This document shows, piece by piece, positions 1-9,088 of a DNA stretch of 64,000 nt. Source of the stretch: Peristeroidobacter agariperforans. GTDB taxonomy: Bacteria; Pseudomonadota; Gammaproteobacteria; Steroidobacterales; Steroidobacteraceae. The stretch covers positions 1,097,501 through 1,161,500 of the forward strand of contig NZ_RYFW01000002.1 in NCBI RefSeq assembly GCF_004138335.1, written 5' to 3'. A program made the translations under genes and the position numbers. How positions within the stretch are numbered: position 1 is the stretch's first letter; every line of letters begins with the position of its first letter. The notes under the pieces were generated by a model that saw nothing but the letters and a program-made list of their open reading frames with translations, was not told the origin of the DNA and did not search any database.

Positions 1-154
1 TGTACCGGAATCACTTGCAAGAACGGTCGATGCAAATCGCGATCGCCCGCTCTGGACCCAGTTTCTCCGGCTCCGGAGCTTGTCGAGCGATCGGGGTGTC
101 ATCGGTTGTAGAATCTCTACTGCGAGGGGCGGGCCCCGCGATTTAGGGAAGAAT

Positions 155-1159
155 ATGAATAGAAGAGACCTCGACGCTTTCGTGGCTCACTATCGTCTGT
201 CGGCCGAGGCGACCGAGGTCGTTCTGGATCTGGCGGCGGCGAGGCCGGCGCCTGCCGAGCTTCGATTGTTTCTTGTCAGAGTGTTGCAACTCGCAGGCGT
301 GCTGTCGCTCGCGGCGGGGCTGGTGTTCTTCATCGCCGCGAACTGGCAGGACATCGGCGTCACCGGCAGGTTCGCGCTGATCCAGGGGGCCATTGTCGGC
401 AGTGTGGCGCTGGCATTGTGGAAGCCGACGCCGCACGCGCTGGGCCGTTACGCCCTGCTCATGGCCTTCATTGCAAGCGGTGCGTTGCTGGCGTTGTTCG
501 GCCAAACGTATCAGACCGGGGCCGATGTCTATGAGCTGTTCCTCAGCTGGTCGCTCCTCGGATTGGCCTTCGTCGTGGCGGGGCAGTGGTCGGTCCTGAG
601 CGCTGCATGGCTGGTTGTGTTCAATGTTTCGTTACTACTGTTCTTCGGTGGGCGCCCCGGCGGCGGGTGGTTGTGGGTGGTGTTCGCGCCTGTTCACGGC
701 AGCGAATCTTTGGAGCTGCTCGCGCCGGCGCTGCTCAATCTGGCGCTGTGGTGGTTTGCGGAGTTCGGCTGGCGAATGGGCTGGAGTGCTGTCAGCGCGC
801 GCTGGGTTTCCGGGTTGGCGCTTGTTTGTGCTTTCGGCTTCTTGACTGCGGCCGGGATCGACGCGGTGGAAACCATTTCGATCGACGGTTTCGATGTCAT
901 TGCTCTGTTCCTCGTGCTGGCGGTGGAAACGGCTCTGGTCGTGCACGCGATGCGCTTGCGGAACGACGTGTTTCCTTTGGCGCTGACCGCCGCCAGTGTG
1001 ATCGCCATCGTCACCTACGCGTTGGCGGTGCACAGTGGTTTTGACGATCTCGGCATCACGTTCATGCTGGCGCTGTGGCTGACGGTGAGCTCCACCATCA
1101 GTGGACGCGTGCTGATGTCACTCCTCAGGGAGTGGCGTCAGCAAGGAGAGGCGGCATGA
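155..1159 (+). CDS. DUF2157 domain-containing membrane protein
   Basis: Protein of 334 residues with a short soluble N-terminus (about 35 residues) followed by repeated hydrophobic segments, the pattern of the DUF2157 family of unknown function. An in-frame upstream start exists at 80, but ATG 155 is preceded by a purine-rich AGGGAAGA and begins the family-like sequence MNRRDLDAF, so I prefer it. It overlaps the next gene by ATGA at 1156-1159 and is the first gene of a three-gene set with DUF4401 and GDYXXLXY proteins, a combination I recognise from other proteobacteria. The function is unknown; a joint inner-membrane complex is inference. Confidence 0.85.
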   Translation: MNRRDLDAFVAHYRLSAEATEVVLDLAAARPAPAELRLFLVRVLQLAGVLSLAAGLVFFIAANWQDIGVTGRFALIQGAIVGSVALALWKPTPHALGRYALLMAFIASGALLALFGQTYQTGADVYELFLSWSLLGLAFVVAGQWSVLSAAWLVVFNVSLLLFFGGRPGGGWLWVVFAPVHGSESLELLAPALLNLALWWFAEFGWRMGWSAVSARWVSGLALVCAFGFLTAAGIDAVETISIDGFDVIALFLVLAVETALVVHAMRLRNDVFPLALTAASVIAIVTYALAVHSGFDDLGITFMLALWLTVSSTISGRVLMSLLREWRQQGEAA

Positions 1160-2136
1160 AGGGGGCGATATCTGTTGCTGAGCTGAGGAACGAACTCGTG
1201 CGGCGTGGGCTGATCGAACCGTCCGCCGACGATGTTCCTGGCACGCCGGACGGCCGGCCTTGGTTCATCGGCATCGTGCTCGGAGCCTCGGGCTGGTTGG
1301 CCGGTGTGTGCGTGCTCGTTTTCCTGGGCACGCTGTTCAAGCCGGATTCCGCCGCGGTGATTGCGGTGATAGGCCTGTCGCTGCTGGTGGCGGCGTTCGC
1401 ATTATATGCTGCCGATCGCGGCAGCCAGTTCTTCGATCAGTTCGCACTGGCGCTGTCGATCGCCGGGCAGCTCGCGATGGTGTGGGCAGCCTATGACGCC
1501 ACCGACTCGGATACCGCGACGGCGGCGCTGACGTGCGCGATGCAGGTCGTGCTGTTGCTCGCGATGCCGAATCCTTTCGCCAAGACGATCGCTGCTTTCT
1601 TCACGTGCTGCGCGTGGGCGCTGACGGTTCGCTTCGGGTGGTGGGGCTCGATCAGCTACGATGCCGTTCGGCAAGTGGCTTTGACCCCCGCGCTCATCGG
1701 CTGGTTCATTGTCTGGTTGCCCATCATCGGGACGACTCACGCGCTCATCGATAATGAGCGCCGCTGGATGTCCAGCCCCGCTCGACGGATCGCACGACCG
1801 GCACTGACGGGCCTGCTGATAAGCCTGTCGCTCGCGACCTGGATCTCCGAACCGTTGGGCAGCTTGATGTTCTGGAACGATCAACCTCAGACGAACTGGC
1901 TCGCGCTATGGCCGCTGCTCGGTGCAGCTGGCGCGCTGCTGGCTGCGGTTTATGCATTCCGGTTGCGCAGTCGTGCATTGATCGGTATCGCGAGCGTCGG
2001 TGCGTTGTTGCACGTTGGCCAGTTCTACTATTTGCTCGGGCTGAGCCTGCTGACCAAGTCTTGCATCATGGTCAGCGTCGGGGTGCTCGCGCTGCTGGCG
2101 GCGATGCGGTTGCAACGGCAGGAGGTCGCGACATGA
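1156..2136 (+). CDS. DUF4401 domain-containing membrane protein
   Basis: 326 residues. A short soluble head (roughly residues 1-35) is followed by many hydrophobic helices, several in closely spaced pairs, typical of DUF4401. ATG 1156 overlaps the stop of the DUF2157 gene (ATGA), and its own stop overlaps the next start the same way at 2133-2136, so the three genes are probably translationally coupled. No catalytic motif is visible. Longer in-frame starts (1075) run inside the upstream gene and were discarded. Function unknown. Confidence 0.85.
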   Translation: MKGAISVAELRNELVRRGLIEPSADDVPGTPDGRPWFIGIVLGASGWLAGVCVLVFLGTLFKPDSAAVIAVIGLSLLVAAFALYAADRGSQFFDQFALALSIAGQLAMVWAAYDATDSDTATAALTCAMQVVLLLAMPNPFAKTIAAFFTCCAWALTVRFGWWGSISYDAVRQVALTPALIGWFIVWLPIIGTTHALIDNERRWMSSPARRIARPALTGLLISLSLATWISEPLGSLMFWNDQPQTNWLALWPLLGAAGALLAAVYAFRLRSRALIGIASVGALLHVGQFYYLLGLSLLTKSCIMVSVGVLALLAAMRLQRQEVAT

Positions 2137-2612
2137 TGGGCTCGACGTTGACTCGTGCTATAACGGCGCTCGGCGCGATTCTAGTCCTGGTCGCGGTCAA
2201 TCATTCGATCCGCGCCAAAGAACGGATCATCAGCACCGGCGAGCCCATTTACCTCGCGCTCGCGCCGGTGGACCCTCGCTCGCTCATGCAAGGCGACTAC
2301 ATGGCGTTGCGCTTCCAGCTCGCCGACCAACTGAGCGCGGAATACACCGCGAACATCTCAAATCTTCGGGCACCGATCGTCCTCGACGCGCGTCAGGTCG
2401 CGACGCTGGCTGGGCAGGGCATCCCCACTGATCTCTTTATCCGCTACCGCCTTCGCGACGGCGGCGCGTGGCTGGGCACCAACGCTTATTTCTTCGAGGA
2501 AGGAGCTGCCGCTCGCTTTACCAATGCGCGCTTCGGCGAGTTCCGCTTGGATCGTGACAGCGGCGAGGCGGTGCTGGTTGGGTTGCGGGATGCGGAACTG
2601 AAGGCGCTTTGA
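2133..2612 (+). CDS. GDYXXLXY domain protein
   Basis: 159 residues. One N-terminal hydrophobic segment (residues about 5-20), then a periplasmic domain carrying MQGDYMALRF, the signature that gives the GDYXXLXY family its name (here with F in the last position). The start at 2133 has GGAGG at 2121-2125 and overlaps the DUF4401 stop; a second ATG follows directly at 2136. This is the third member of the DUF2157-DUF4401-GDYXXLXY operon. The conserved linkage suggests one membrane assembly, but no biochemical role is known to me. Confidence 0.85.
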   Translation: MMGSTLTRAITALGAILVLVAVNHSIRAKERIISTGEPIYLALAPVDPRSLMQGDYMALRFQLADQLSAEYTANISNLRAPIVLDARQVATLAGQGIPTDLFIRYRLRDGGAWLGTNAYFFEEGAAARFTNARFGEFRLDRDSGEAVLVGLRDAELKAL

Positions 2613-2729
2613 GCGCTCACTGTTCACCAGCTTGCGTGGGCGGTGCGACAAAGACCAATCGTCGCGCGAGTCGCTGTCAGGCTGAATCGGCGTATGCTTC
2701 CGTTGGCTCCTGGCGAGCGGAGGCACCCC

Positions 2730-3314
2730 ATGACGATGTTCCACGACGGCAACCGTGAGTTGCAGCAGCACTTTGCATCGGAGGCGTTGGCCGACCGGCT
2801 GGTCGAACGACTGCGCCACTCAGAATTCACGGAGGAGGACACGGCGTTCATTCATTCGGTGGAGTTCTTCTTTCTGGCCACCGCCGCTGCCGACGGCCAA
2901 CCGGATTGTTCCTTCAAAGGCGGACCGCCCGGTTTCGCGCACATCGTGCGGCCTGACCTGTTGGTCTGGCCGGACTACGACGGCAATGGGATGTTCAAGA
3001 GCCTTGGAAACATCAGCGTCAATCCTTTCGTAGGATTGTTATTCATTCGAATGGGCGAGGCGCCGAAGCGCTTGCGCATCAACGGACGCGCACAGGTCGT
3101 GCTCGACGATCCGCTGATGCAGGAGTTCGTCGGCGCGCAGGCACTAGTGCGCGTCACGCCGATCGACATCTTTCCAAATTGCCCGCGTTACATTCCCGAT
3201 CTCGCGGCAGGCAAGCCGTCGCCGTATGTTCCTCGCGCCGGCGAGCCGCCCGTCGAGCCTGGCTGGAAATCGAATCCGGCGTGGAAAGAGTTGGTTCCGT
3301 CGCGGAGGGCGTGA
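2730..3314 (+). CDS. pyridoxamine 5'-phosphate oxidase family protein
   Basis: 194 residues with the split-barrel FMN-binding fold of the PPOX family: an N-terminal segment FFFLATAAADGQPDCS, then GFAHIVRPDLLVWPDYDGNG and the strand LRINGRAQVV are typical of the putative flavin-dependent PPOX subgroup. Start chosen at ATG 2730 because GCGGAGG lies just upstream (2716-2723) and family homology begins soon after; the longer reading at 2643 lacks both. It stands alone between the GDYXXLXY gene and yfaZ. The substrate cannot be told. A larger PPOX relative sits at 22.2-23.2 kb. Confidence 0.82.
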   Translation: MTMFHDGNRELQQHFASEALADRLVERLRHSEFTEEDTAFIHSVEFFFLATAAADGQPDCSFKGGPPGFAHIVRPDLLVWPDYDGNGMFKSLGNISVNPFVGLLFIRMGEAPKRLRINGRAQVVLDDPLMQEFVGAQALVRVTPIDIFPNCPRYIPDLAAGKPSPYVPRAGEPPVEPGWKSNPAWKELVPSRRA

Positions 3315-3559
3315 GAGCAGCGCGAGCCCGTCCCGGTGGCGTTGCGCTGCGAGCTGTCACGGTCGAGCCCGTCTCCCGCCCTCGTTCTACCGAGCTGCGC
3401 TTAGGTGGATTCAAGGTTCTCGCGCGGTTGCGTGGGCAGCGGGCGCAGTCTTTGTACTTATAAATCTCGGATCGCGCTTGCACCATCTCGCGTTGCCGGA
3501 ACCTTTCTTTTCGTAACTCATTGGCTATGCATCCGGCCATCATGAGATGGAGAAGAAAC

Positions 3560-4156
3560 ATGCGAAGCTGTCTCGGATTCCTGGTGCTCATGGGGGCCGC
3601 TGGCAGCGCCGCTGCCCAGAGTGAAAATCCAGGGGATATTCCAACCGGTCACGAAGCCCAGGTGCAGCTGAGCAATGACACGCTGCAGCTCAAATACATC
3701 TCCGGCGGCAAGAAAGTGGGCGTCGACAACAGTCGTTTCTCCGGTGCTTTCTTTCTGAGCGAGGAGCGAGACATCGTGCTCAGCGCGGGGCTGGTGTTTC
3801 CGGTGGACTTCGATTTCGGCCGGCTCAGCGTGCTGGTCGGGCCCCAGGCCTATGCGGCGCTGCTGAACGATGAGAACAACGACGTGATGGCGTTGAGCCT
3901 GGGCGCGGAGTTGCGCTTCGTTCTCGACAAGGATCTCGACCTCGCAGTCGCCGGCCACGCCTACTATGCGCCCGATATCATGACGTTCGGATCTGCGGAC
4001 AGTCTCACCGACCTGAGCGCGCAGGTGGAGATTCCGCTCTCTGACCAGATGAAAGGATTCGCAGGCATGCGCTGGTTCGAGTTCGACCTGACGGAAGGCG
4101 GCGGAACGCAGACGCTGCAGGAGGAAATCTTCGTCGGGATTGGCTACCGCTTCTAG
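3560..4156 (+). CDS. YfaZ family outer-membrane protein
   Basis: 198 residues with a clear signal peptide (hydrophobic LGFLVLMGAAGSAAAQ, cleavage after AAAQ region) and alternating amphipathic strands ending in FVGIGYRF, a terminal aromatic residue as expected of an outer-membrane beta barrel. It matches the YfaZ family, whose function is unknown. ATG 3560 is preceded by GGAGAAG; upstream ATGs at 3521 and 3527 lack a ribosome site. Its stop codon overlaps the convergent stop of the diguanylate cyclase gene (4153-4156). Confidence 0.8.
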   Translation: MRSCLGFLVLMGAAGSAAAQSENPGDIPTGHEAQVQLSNDTLQLKYISGGKKVGVDNSRFSGAFFLSEERDIVLSAGLVFPVDFDFGRLSVLVGPQAYAALLNDENNDVMALSLGAELRFVLDKDLDLAVAGHAYYAPDIMTFGSADSLTDLSAQVEIPLSDQMKGFAGMRWFEFDLTEGGGTQTLQEEIFVGIGYRF

Positions 4157-5151
4157 CTGGACACTTCGAGCAAGGTGCGAGGTTCGGTGGCCGGAGTCGC
4201 CGTCACCTGATTGCGCCCGAGTCGCTTGCTTTCATACAAACCGCGATCGGCTTCATCGAGCACGTCCAGTGTCGTTTGCGGCTCCATGCTGATGCGGTTC
4301 GATAAACTGCCAATCCCGATGCTGACCGTGATGCTCAGCCTGCCCGCTGCAGTGACAAAGGGCGTGCTCTCGATCGCTGCACGAAGTCGCTCGCCGGCGA
4401 TGGCTGCGTCATCGCGACTGGTGTGAGGAAGAATCGCGGCGAATTCCTCGCCGCCAATCCGAGCGAGCACATCGTATTCGCGAGGTAAATTCTCTCTCAG
4501 CGTGGTCGCCAGACGTCGCAGGACTTCGTCGCCGACATGGTGGCCGTACTGATCGTTCACTTGTTTGAAGTGGTCGGCATCGATGAGCAGCACAGAGATG
4601 GGCTCCGCAAAGCGACGAGCGCGCTTGAACTCGGCATTGAGCCTTCGATCGAAGGTGCGACGGTTGGGCAGCCCTGTCAGCGGATCGGAGGCGGCCTGGC
4701 GGGCCTTGCTTTCCAGCGTGCGACGCAAGCGCTGCTCCAGCGTCACGATGCGCTCCGCCACTCGCAAACGCGCGCGGAGCTCGGCAGGGGGAGCGCCCTT
4801 GTGAAGATAGTCATCGCCGCCGGCATCGAGCGCCTCGACCACGCCATCCTCCTGGTCGTGGCCGGTCATCACGATGATATAAACATAGCCGGGCCACTTG
4901 CCGGCGCGCAGCTTGCGACACAGCGACAAGCCGCCCATGCCGGGCATCTGCACGTCGGTGATCACGATCGGGCAGAAGAATTTTCGCATGTCCTCGAGCG
5001 CGGTCTCGGCGCTCGGGCAGGAGCGGGTCTGAAAGCCTTGCTCCTGGGTGTAGATGTTTACTAAGTCCTGAATGGCCTCATCGTCGTCCACGATCAGAAT
5101 CGTCGGGCGCGACGCCGGGTTGAGCAGCGGAATCGGATCGGTCGGCTTCAT
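4153..5151 (-). CDS. response regulator with GGDEF domain (diguanylate cyclase)
   Basis: 332 residues. The N-terminal receiver domain (about 15-130) has the acidic pocket VDDDE and phospho-acceptor Asp66 in TDVQMPG; the C-terminal GGDEF domain (about 155-320) has an active GGEEF at 233-237. The inhibitory-site RxxD is present as REYD at 224-227, exactly five residues before GGEEF, so product inhibition by c-di-GMP is expected. No membrane segment, so it is cytosolic. PleD/WspR-like logic: phosphorylation by an unlinked kinase would stimulate c-di-GMP synthesis. No cognate kinase lies beside it. It is convergent with yfaZ. Confidence 0.9.
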   Translation of the reverse strand: MKPTDPIPLLNPASRPTILIVDDDEAIQDLVNIYTQEQGFQTRSCPSAETALEDMRKFFCPIVITDVQMPGMGGLSLCRKLRAGKWPGYVYIIVMTGHDQEDGVVEALDAGGDDYLHKGAPPAELRARLRVAERIVTLEQRLRRTLESKARQAASDPLTGLPNRRTFDRRLNAEFKRARRFAEPISVLLIDADHFKQVNDQYGHHVGDEVLRRLATTLRENLPREYDVLARIGGEEFAAILPHTSRDDAAIAGERLRAAIESTPFVTAAGRLSITVSIGIGSLSNRISMEPQTTLDVLDEADRGLYESKRLGRNQVTATPATEPRTLLEVSS

Positions 5152-5267
5152 TCGTGCGGCTTCGTCTTCTTGCGCTCCAAGAACAACGATTATCGCCAGC
5201 AGCCGATGTCAATGCCATGAACGGCACTGTCTGTAGACGCTGACAGGAAGAAACTACAGGGCGTCAA

Positions 5268-5480
5268 TCATGCAGAGCCGGATCGTCTGAGATCCCGAAG
5301 GAAGGCGCAATCCACGGCGGCTTGAGGGGATTGGCCTTCATCGTAGAAGGCGCGCCACGAATCCCAGTCAATGTCGCCGTCCTTCACATCTCTCAACACT
5401 TTGCCAAAGTCGAATCGGATGATGGCCACCACGCTGGCGCGCCATTGAAACCATGAATATTGCATCGAACTCACAGTCAT
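5268..5480 (-). CDS. small hypothetical protein (70 aa)
   Basis: 70 codons, no recognised family. The C-terminal half contains DIDWDSWRAFYDEGQSPQ and then AAVDCAFLRDL, which looks like a real short amphipathic domain rather than a random reading. The start is uncertain: ATG 5480, or ATG 5465 which gives 65 residues. It is followed on the same strand by the decayed AraC gene. Coding status is inferred from protein-like composition only. Confidence 0.4.
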   Translation of the reverse strand: MTVSSMQYSWFQWRASVVAIIRFDFGKVLRDVKDGDIDWDSWRAFYDEGQSPQAAVDCAFLRDLRRSGSA

Positions 5481-5542
5481 CGCAGGGGACAGCCCCGGGA
5501 TAACTGTAGCAGCCTCGGGTCATGAGGTCAGTCGTGTGCAGG

Positions 5543-5938
5543 TTACATGGGGGTTATGGCGAAAATTGCTCGATTGACCTGGCGAAGGTGCCCCGGCGTG
5601 ACCCCGGTCACCGTCCGAAACGCGCCAAAGAAATTCGATGCCGCACTGAACCCAAGACGTGCGGCAATTTTCTTCAATGGCAACTCCGTGTCGGTCAGGT
5701 AAGACTGCGCCTTCGCGATCTGCGCCGTGCGCAAATACTGGCCGATGGAATGTTTGGTTTGCTCGCGGAACAGCCTGGCAAAGTAACGTTCGCTAAAGCC
5801 AAGAGTCTTGTCATCGGCGCCGGCAGCAAAGTGCCAGGCACGTTCAGGCAACCCTGCGGTTGAGAGCGTGAGAGATCGATCAAGTTGTCGATGACGCCTG
5901 CCGCATGCGAACGCTCGTAATAGCAAGAATCCACGCAC
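5543..5938 (-). pseudogene. decayed AraC-family regulator, C-terminal DNA-binding part
   Basis: The 3' half of this reading encodes a good AraC/XylS double helix-turn-helix: GFSERYFARLFREQTKHSIG, then KAQSYLTDTELPLKKIAARLGFSAAS and the classic FFGAFRTVTGVTPGHLRQ. Only about 130 residues are open, against about 280-330 for the family, and no ligand-binding domain precedes it. A neighbouring frame (5695-5934) carries HAAGVIDNLIDLSRSQ, which resembles the linker usually found just before the helix-turn-helix, so a frameshift near 5850 plus further upstream decay is likely. Another fragment starting at 6139 may be an N-terminal remnant. Probably non-functional, although a stand-alone DNA-binding domain is possible. 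Confidence 0.6.
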
Positions 5939-6208
5939 TCCTTGGCGGGCGCATCAAACGTCGTTGGAATCGCTGTCCTCGGGCATTCCAGTGCCGCGAC
6001 AGTGCGAAGTCAATGACGGCAAGCGACTCGCCGGTTCATCCATTTCATCACCTGCGAGACGTTGGGGCGCGGACCGCTGACGTTGCTGGAACGTGACGAG
6101 TGTGGCTAGATCCGCGATTACCTGCGCCAGGAAGTCCATGGCTCATTGAACCGGCGCGCCCGCTTCCGCTCAAGCAACATTGCAGCCCGGCTGCCATAAT
6201 CTGTGCTT

Positions 6209-7090
6209 ATGCCAACCTCGCAACGCCTGCCGTCCCTTCATACATTGCACGTTTTTGAAACAACGGCCCGGCGCCTGAGTTTCACGCGTGCGGCCGCGGA
6301 GCTGCATCTCACCCAAGCCGCAGTAAGCCGGCAAATCCGGCAGCTCGAAGCGGCGCTCCATCAGCCTTTGTTCATTCGTATGCACCGGCGTGTCGAGCTC
6401 ACGCCCGTGGGGGAGCGGTTGGCTGCCGATCTATCGCATAGCTTCATGCAGATCGCACGGTCGGTCGCTCAGGCCCGGGGCGAGACGCGGGAGCGGTTGC
6501 GGCTCAGCGTCGAGCCTGCTTTCGCCGCTCGGTGGCTGTTACCGCGATTGCCCCGGTTCGTGGCGAGCGAGCCTCAGATCGATGTGGAAGTCGATTCCAC
6601 CGAGATCATGCGGGAGCTGGGCAGCGAGACCGATATGGCGATTCGTTACATCGAAGGTCCACGACGCAGCCCGCAGCGAAGCGCCATCCTGGTGGAGGAA
6701 GTCGCGATGTTTCCAGTGCTCGCGCCATCGTTGCTCCGCCCGGGTCAGAGCCTGCGGACACCGGAGGATCTGCTGCAATATCCGCTGCTCCATGAGGATG
6801 AAGACCGCTCCTGGCAGGCGTGGTTTCGAGCGGCCGGGATGCCGGGCATCTCGATTCCGCGTCGCATGCGATTCAACGACGTGGCGCTGGTATTGCAGGC
6901 CGCGGCGAACGGACACGGTATCGCATTGGGTGACGATCTGCTGGCGGGCGACGATTTGAAGGCGGGCAGGCTGATCAAGCCGTTTCAGGTCACTGCTCCC
7001 TGCGGCACTTATTGGCTGCTCGGCGGGTCGTCTCGGTCTCGCGCGCGGCGGACGTTTCGCGATTGGTTAGCGGAGCAACTGGCGCACTAA
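6209..7090 (+). CDS. LysR-family transcriptional regulator, GcvA-like
   Basis: 293 residues. N-terminal winged helix-turn-helix (about 6-65: LHVFETTARRLSFTRAAAEL then LTQAAVSRQIRQLE) and a type-2 periplasmic-binding effector domain with the GcvA-like pattern LLHEDEDRSWQAWF, FNDVALVLQAAANGHGIALG, and a C-terminal FRDWLAEQ. ATG 6209 is preferred; GTG 6203 is also in frame and neither has a strong ribosome site. No obvious target gene is divergent from it, since the AraC remnant lies on the other strand. The effector is unknown. Confidence 0.88.
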   Translation: MPTSQRLPSLHTLHVFETTARRLSFTRAAAELHLTQAAVSRQIRQLEAALHQPLFIRMHRRVELTPVGERLAADLSHSFMQIARSVAQARGETRERLRLSVEPAFAARWLLPRLPRFVASEPQIDVEVDSTEIMRELGSETDMAIRYIEGPRRSPQRSAILVEEVAMFPVLAPSLLRPGQSLRTPEDLLQYPLLHEDEDRSWQAWFRAAGMPGISIPRRMRFNDVALVLQAAANGHGIALGDDLLAGDDLKAGRLIKPFQVTAPCGTYWLLGGSSRSRARRTFRDWLAEQLAH

Positions 7091-7137
7091 CCTTTGCAAT
7101 CGACAGCTGTCGGCGCAGCCGGTAACGTGGCCGGTCG

Positions 7138-8382
7138 ATGGGCAAACGAACCGGCAGCGCAGATCTTCCCCTACACGGCGGGCACGTTCCGCCCTGGCTG
7201 TCCGCGCGCATGGCCAAGCTGGGACGGATCATCGTCGAAGCGATCGTGCTCGAATACGGTCGGGACGAGTTGCTGCGCAGACTGGCTCACCCGTTCTGGT
7301 TTCAGTCCTTTGGCGCCGTCATGGGCATGGACTGGCATTCTTCCGGCATCACCACCAGCGTGCTCGGCGCGCTGAAGCGCGGGCTTTCACCTGTGCAGCA
7401 GGAGCTGGGCATTTACGTCTGCGGCGGCAAAGGTGCGAAGTCACGAAACACGCCCCAAGAGCTGACCGCTGTTGGCGATCGCACCGGGTTGGACGCGACG
7501 CCGCTCGCAAATGCCAGCCGCCTGGTGGCGAAGGTCGACAGCGCGGCCGTGCAGGATGGCTATGATCTCTATCTGCACGCCTTCATCGTGAGCACCGAAG
7601 CTCGCTGGTGCGTCGTCCAGCAAGGAATGAATGAGCAGCGACGCGAGGCCCGTCGCTATCACTGGCTCTCGGAGAATCTGCAGAGCTTCCTGGATTCGCC
7701 GCATTCGGCCATCGAGGGGCGCAACCAGGGCTCGATCATCAATCTCGCGGATGCCCGAGCCGAAAGGAATCGACGCGCCGGGCTCGAGCTCGTGCACGCC
7801 GGACCGGACCGGCCCGTCACGTTGTTGAAACGATGGCGCGATTCAGGCAACACCGCGCTGAGTCTGTTTCCCGAGTTGGAGCCCGCGTCTGAGCCGCATC
7901 TGCGCTTGCCTGCCCATCACGAGGTGCGAGCATCGGATGTCGTACTCAGACGTTTGCATGCAGCGCTCGCCGCGGCGGCGGATCGTGGGCCAAAGGATTT
8001 CGCCGATCTGCTGCTCACGCCAGGCGTGGGTGCTCGCACGGTTGCAGCACTCGCGTTCGTTGCTGAGGTCCTGCACGGCGCGCCATCGCGTTTCAGCGAT
8101 CCGGCGCGCTTCTCGATGGCTCACGGCGGGAAGGACGGACATCCGTTTCCGGTGCCCTTGAAGGTTTACGATCAAACCATCCGGGTGCTCAAGGATGCGG
8201 TCGGTCGGGCGAAACTCGGCAACGACGAGAGACTCGCCGCGATTCGCCAGCTCGATGCTCAAGCACGCGCGCTCGAAGGTCGGGTCGCCGGACCCGGCTT
8301 CGATCAATTCATCTCTGCAGAACGCGCCAATGCCGCCGAGTACGGCGGCCGAACCGTGTTCGACGATCGACGCCCTAAATAG
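7138..8382 (+). CDS. DUF763 domain-containing protein
   Basis: 414 residues matching DUF763, a family better known from archaea and thermophiles: RTGSADLPLHGGHVPPWL at the start, then GAVMGMDWHSSGITTSVLGA, CGGKGAKSRNTP and HAFIVSTEARWCVVQQGM. Near the C-terminus LLTPGVGARTVAALA (PGVG at 295-298) looks like a helix-hairpin-helix, which suggests DNA or RNA contact; that functional reading is inference. Start at ATG 7138 has only a weak upstream site. It is monocistronic on the plus strand, 47 bases after the LysR gene and convergent with the NTF2-like gene. Confidence 0.85.
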   Translation: MGKRTGSADLPLHGGHVPPWLSARMAKLGRIIVEAIVLEYGRDELLRRLAHPFWFQSFGAVMGMDWHSSGITTSVLGALKRGLSPVQQELGIYVCGGKGAKSRNTPQELTAVGDRTGLDATPLANASRLVAKVDSAAVQDGYDLYLHAFIVSTEARWCVVQQGMNEQRREARRYHWLSENLQSFLDSPHSAIEGRNQGSIINLADARAERNRRAGLELVHAGPDRPVTLLKRWRDSGNTALSLFPELEPASEPHLRLPAHHEVRASDVVLRRLHAALAAAADRGPKDFADLLLTPGVGARTVAALAFVAEVLHGAPSRFSDPARFSMAHGGKDGHPFPVPLKVYDQTIRVLKDAVGRAKLGNDERLAAIRQLDAQARALEGRVAGPGFDQFISAERANAAEYGGRTVFDDRRPK

Positions 8383-8887
8383 TCTTTGCGAGCGCGGCTG
8401 CTTGCTCGAGGGAGATGCCGGTCACCAACGGGTCGGCGTGCCGATGGGCCAATCGCCAGCCAGTTCCTTCCCGCCGATACACCAAAGTAACGCGCAATGC
8501 CCAGGGCTGTGGCGGCAGGCCGCCGACTTCGACGTGGGCTCGTTCGATGAGCGCGAGCACGACCATGTCCGACGAGCCATAGGCGGCAATCACTTCCTGC
8601 GTCAGCGCGCCGTTCTTGAAGAAGCGGCCCATGGCTTTCATTGTCTCATCGGTGATGTCGGCGCGACGGGTCGGTTTGCCGCCGAAAGGAGCCATCAAAG
8701 TGAAATCGTCGGTGAACGAGATCAGCGTCTGATACTTCTCGATGTCGCCACGCATCAGCGTGGCGTTGGATGCTTCGGAGAGTTTGATGAGCTCTTGGAT
8801 CGTCTCGTTGGCGCCGGTTGCGGCAGCGTCGAACGAAGCCAGAGCCGCACCGGCGGCAGCCAGGACGGAACGACGTGAGGCAGGCAT
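8375..8887 (-). CDS. SnoaL/NTF2-like secreted protein (DUF4440-type)
   Basis: 170 residues. The N-terminus ASRRSVLAAAGAALASF is a Tat-like signal (RR plus hydrophobic stretch). The rest has the compact alpha+beta cone of the NTF2/SnoaL superfamily: a long first helix with SEASNATLMRGDIEKY, a strand DDFTLMAPFGG, and the terminal strand pair RVTLVYRREGTGWRLAHRHAD, as in SgcJ/DUF4440 proteins. ATG 8887 was chosen because the signal starts there; the longer reading to 9037 adds an unlikely leader. Its stop overlaps the DUF763 stop region. Ligand or enzymatic role unknown. Confidence 0.78.
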   Translation of the reverse strand: MPASRRSVLAAAGAALASFDAAATGANETIQELIKLSEASNATLMRGDIEKYQTLISFTDDFTLMAPFGGKPTRRADITDETMKAMGRFFKNGALTQEVIAAYGSSDMVVLALIERAHVEVGGLPPQPWALRVTLVYRREGTGWRLAHRHADPLVTGISLEQAAALAKTI

Positions 8888-9088
8888 GAGTTCGGTCTCG
8901 GGTTCTACTGGAATCGCGACTGTATTGATGTCACGGCGGCCGCCGAACTGTCTTTGGTTATCCCGGGGCACTGACCCAAGCTGGCACGGATACATTCCGA
9001 TACAGACCAGGGGGGCGGCGACATCAACCGTATACATGGGTGCGCTTGAATACGCCTCACCGGGTTATCGGACGAGGTCGAGACGAGC

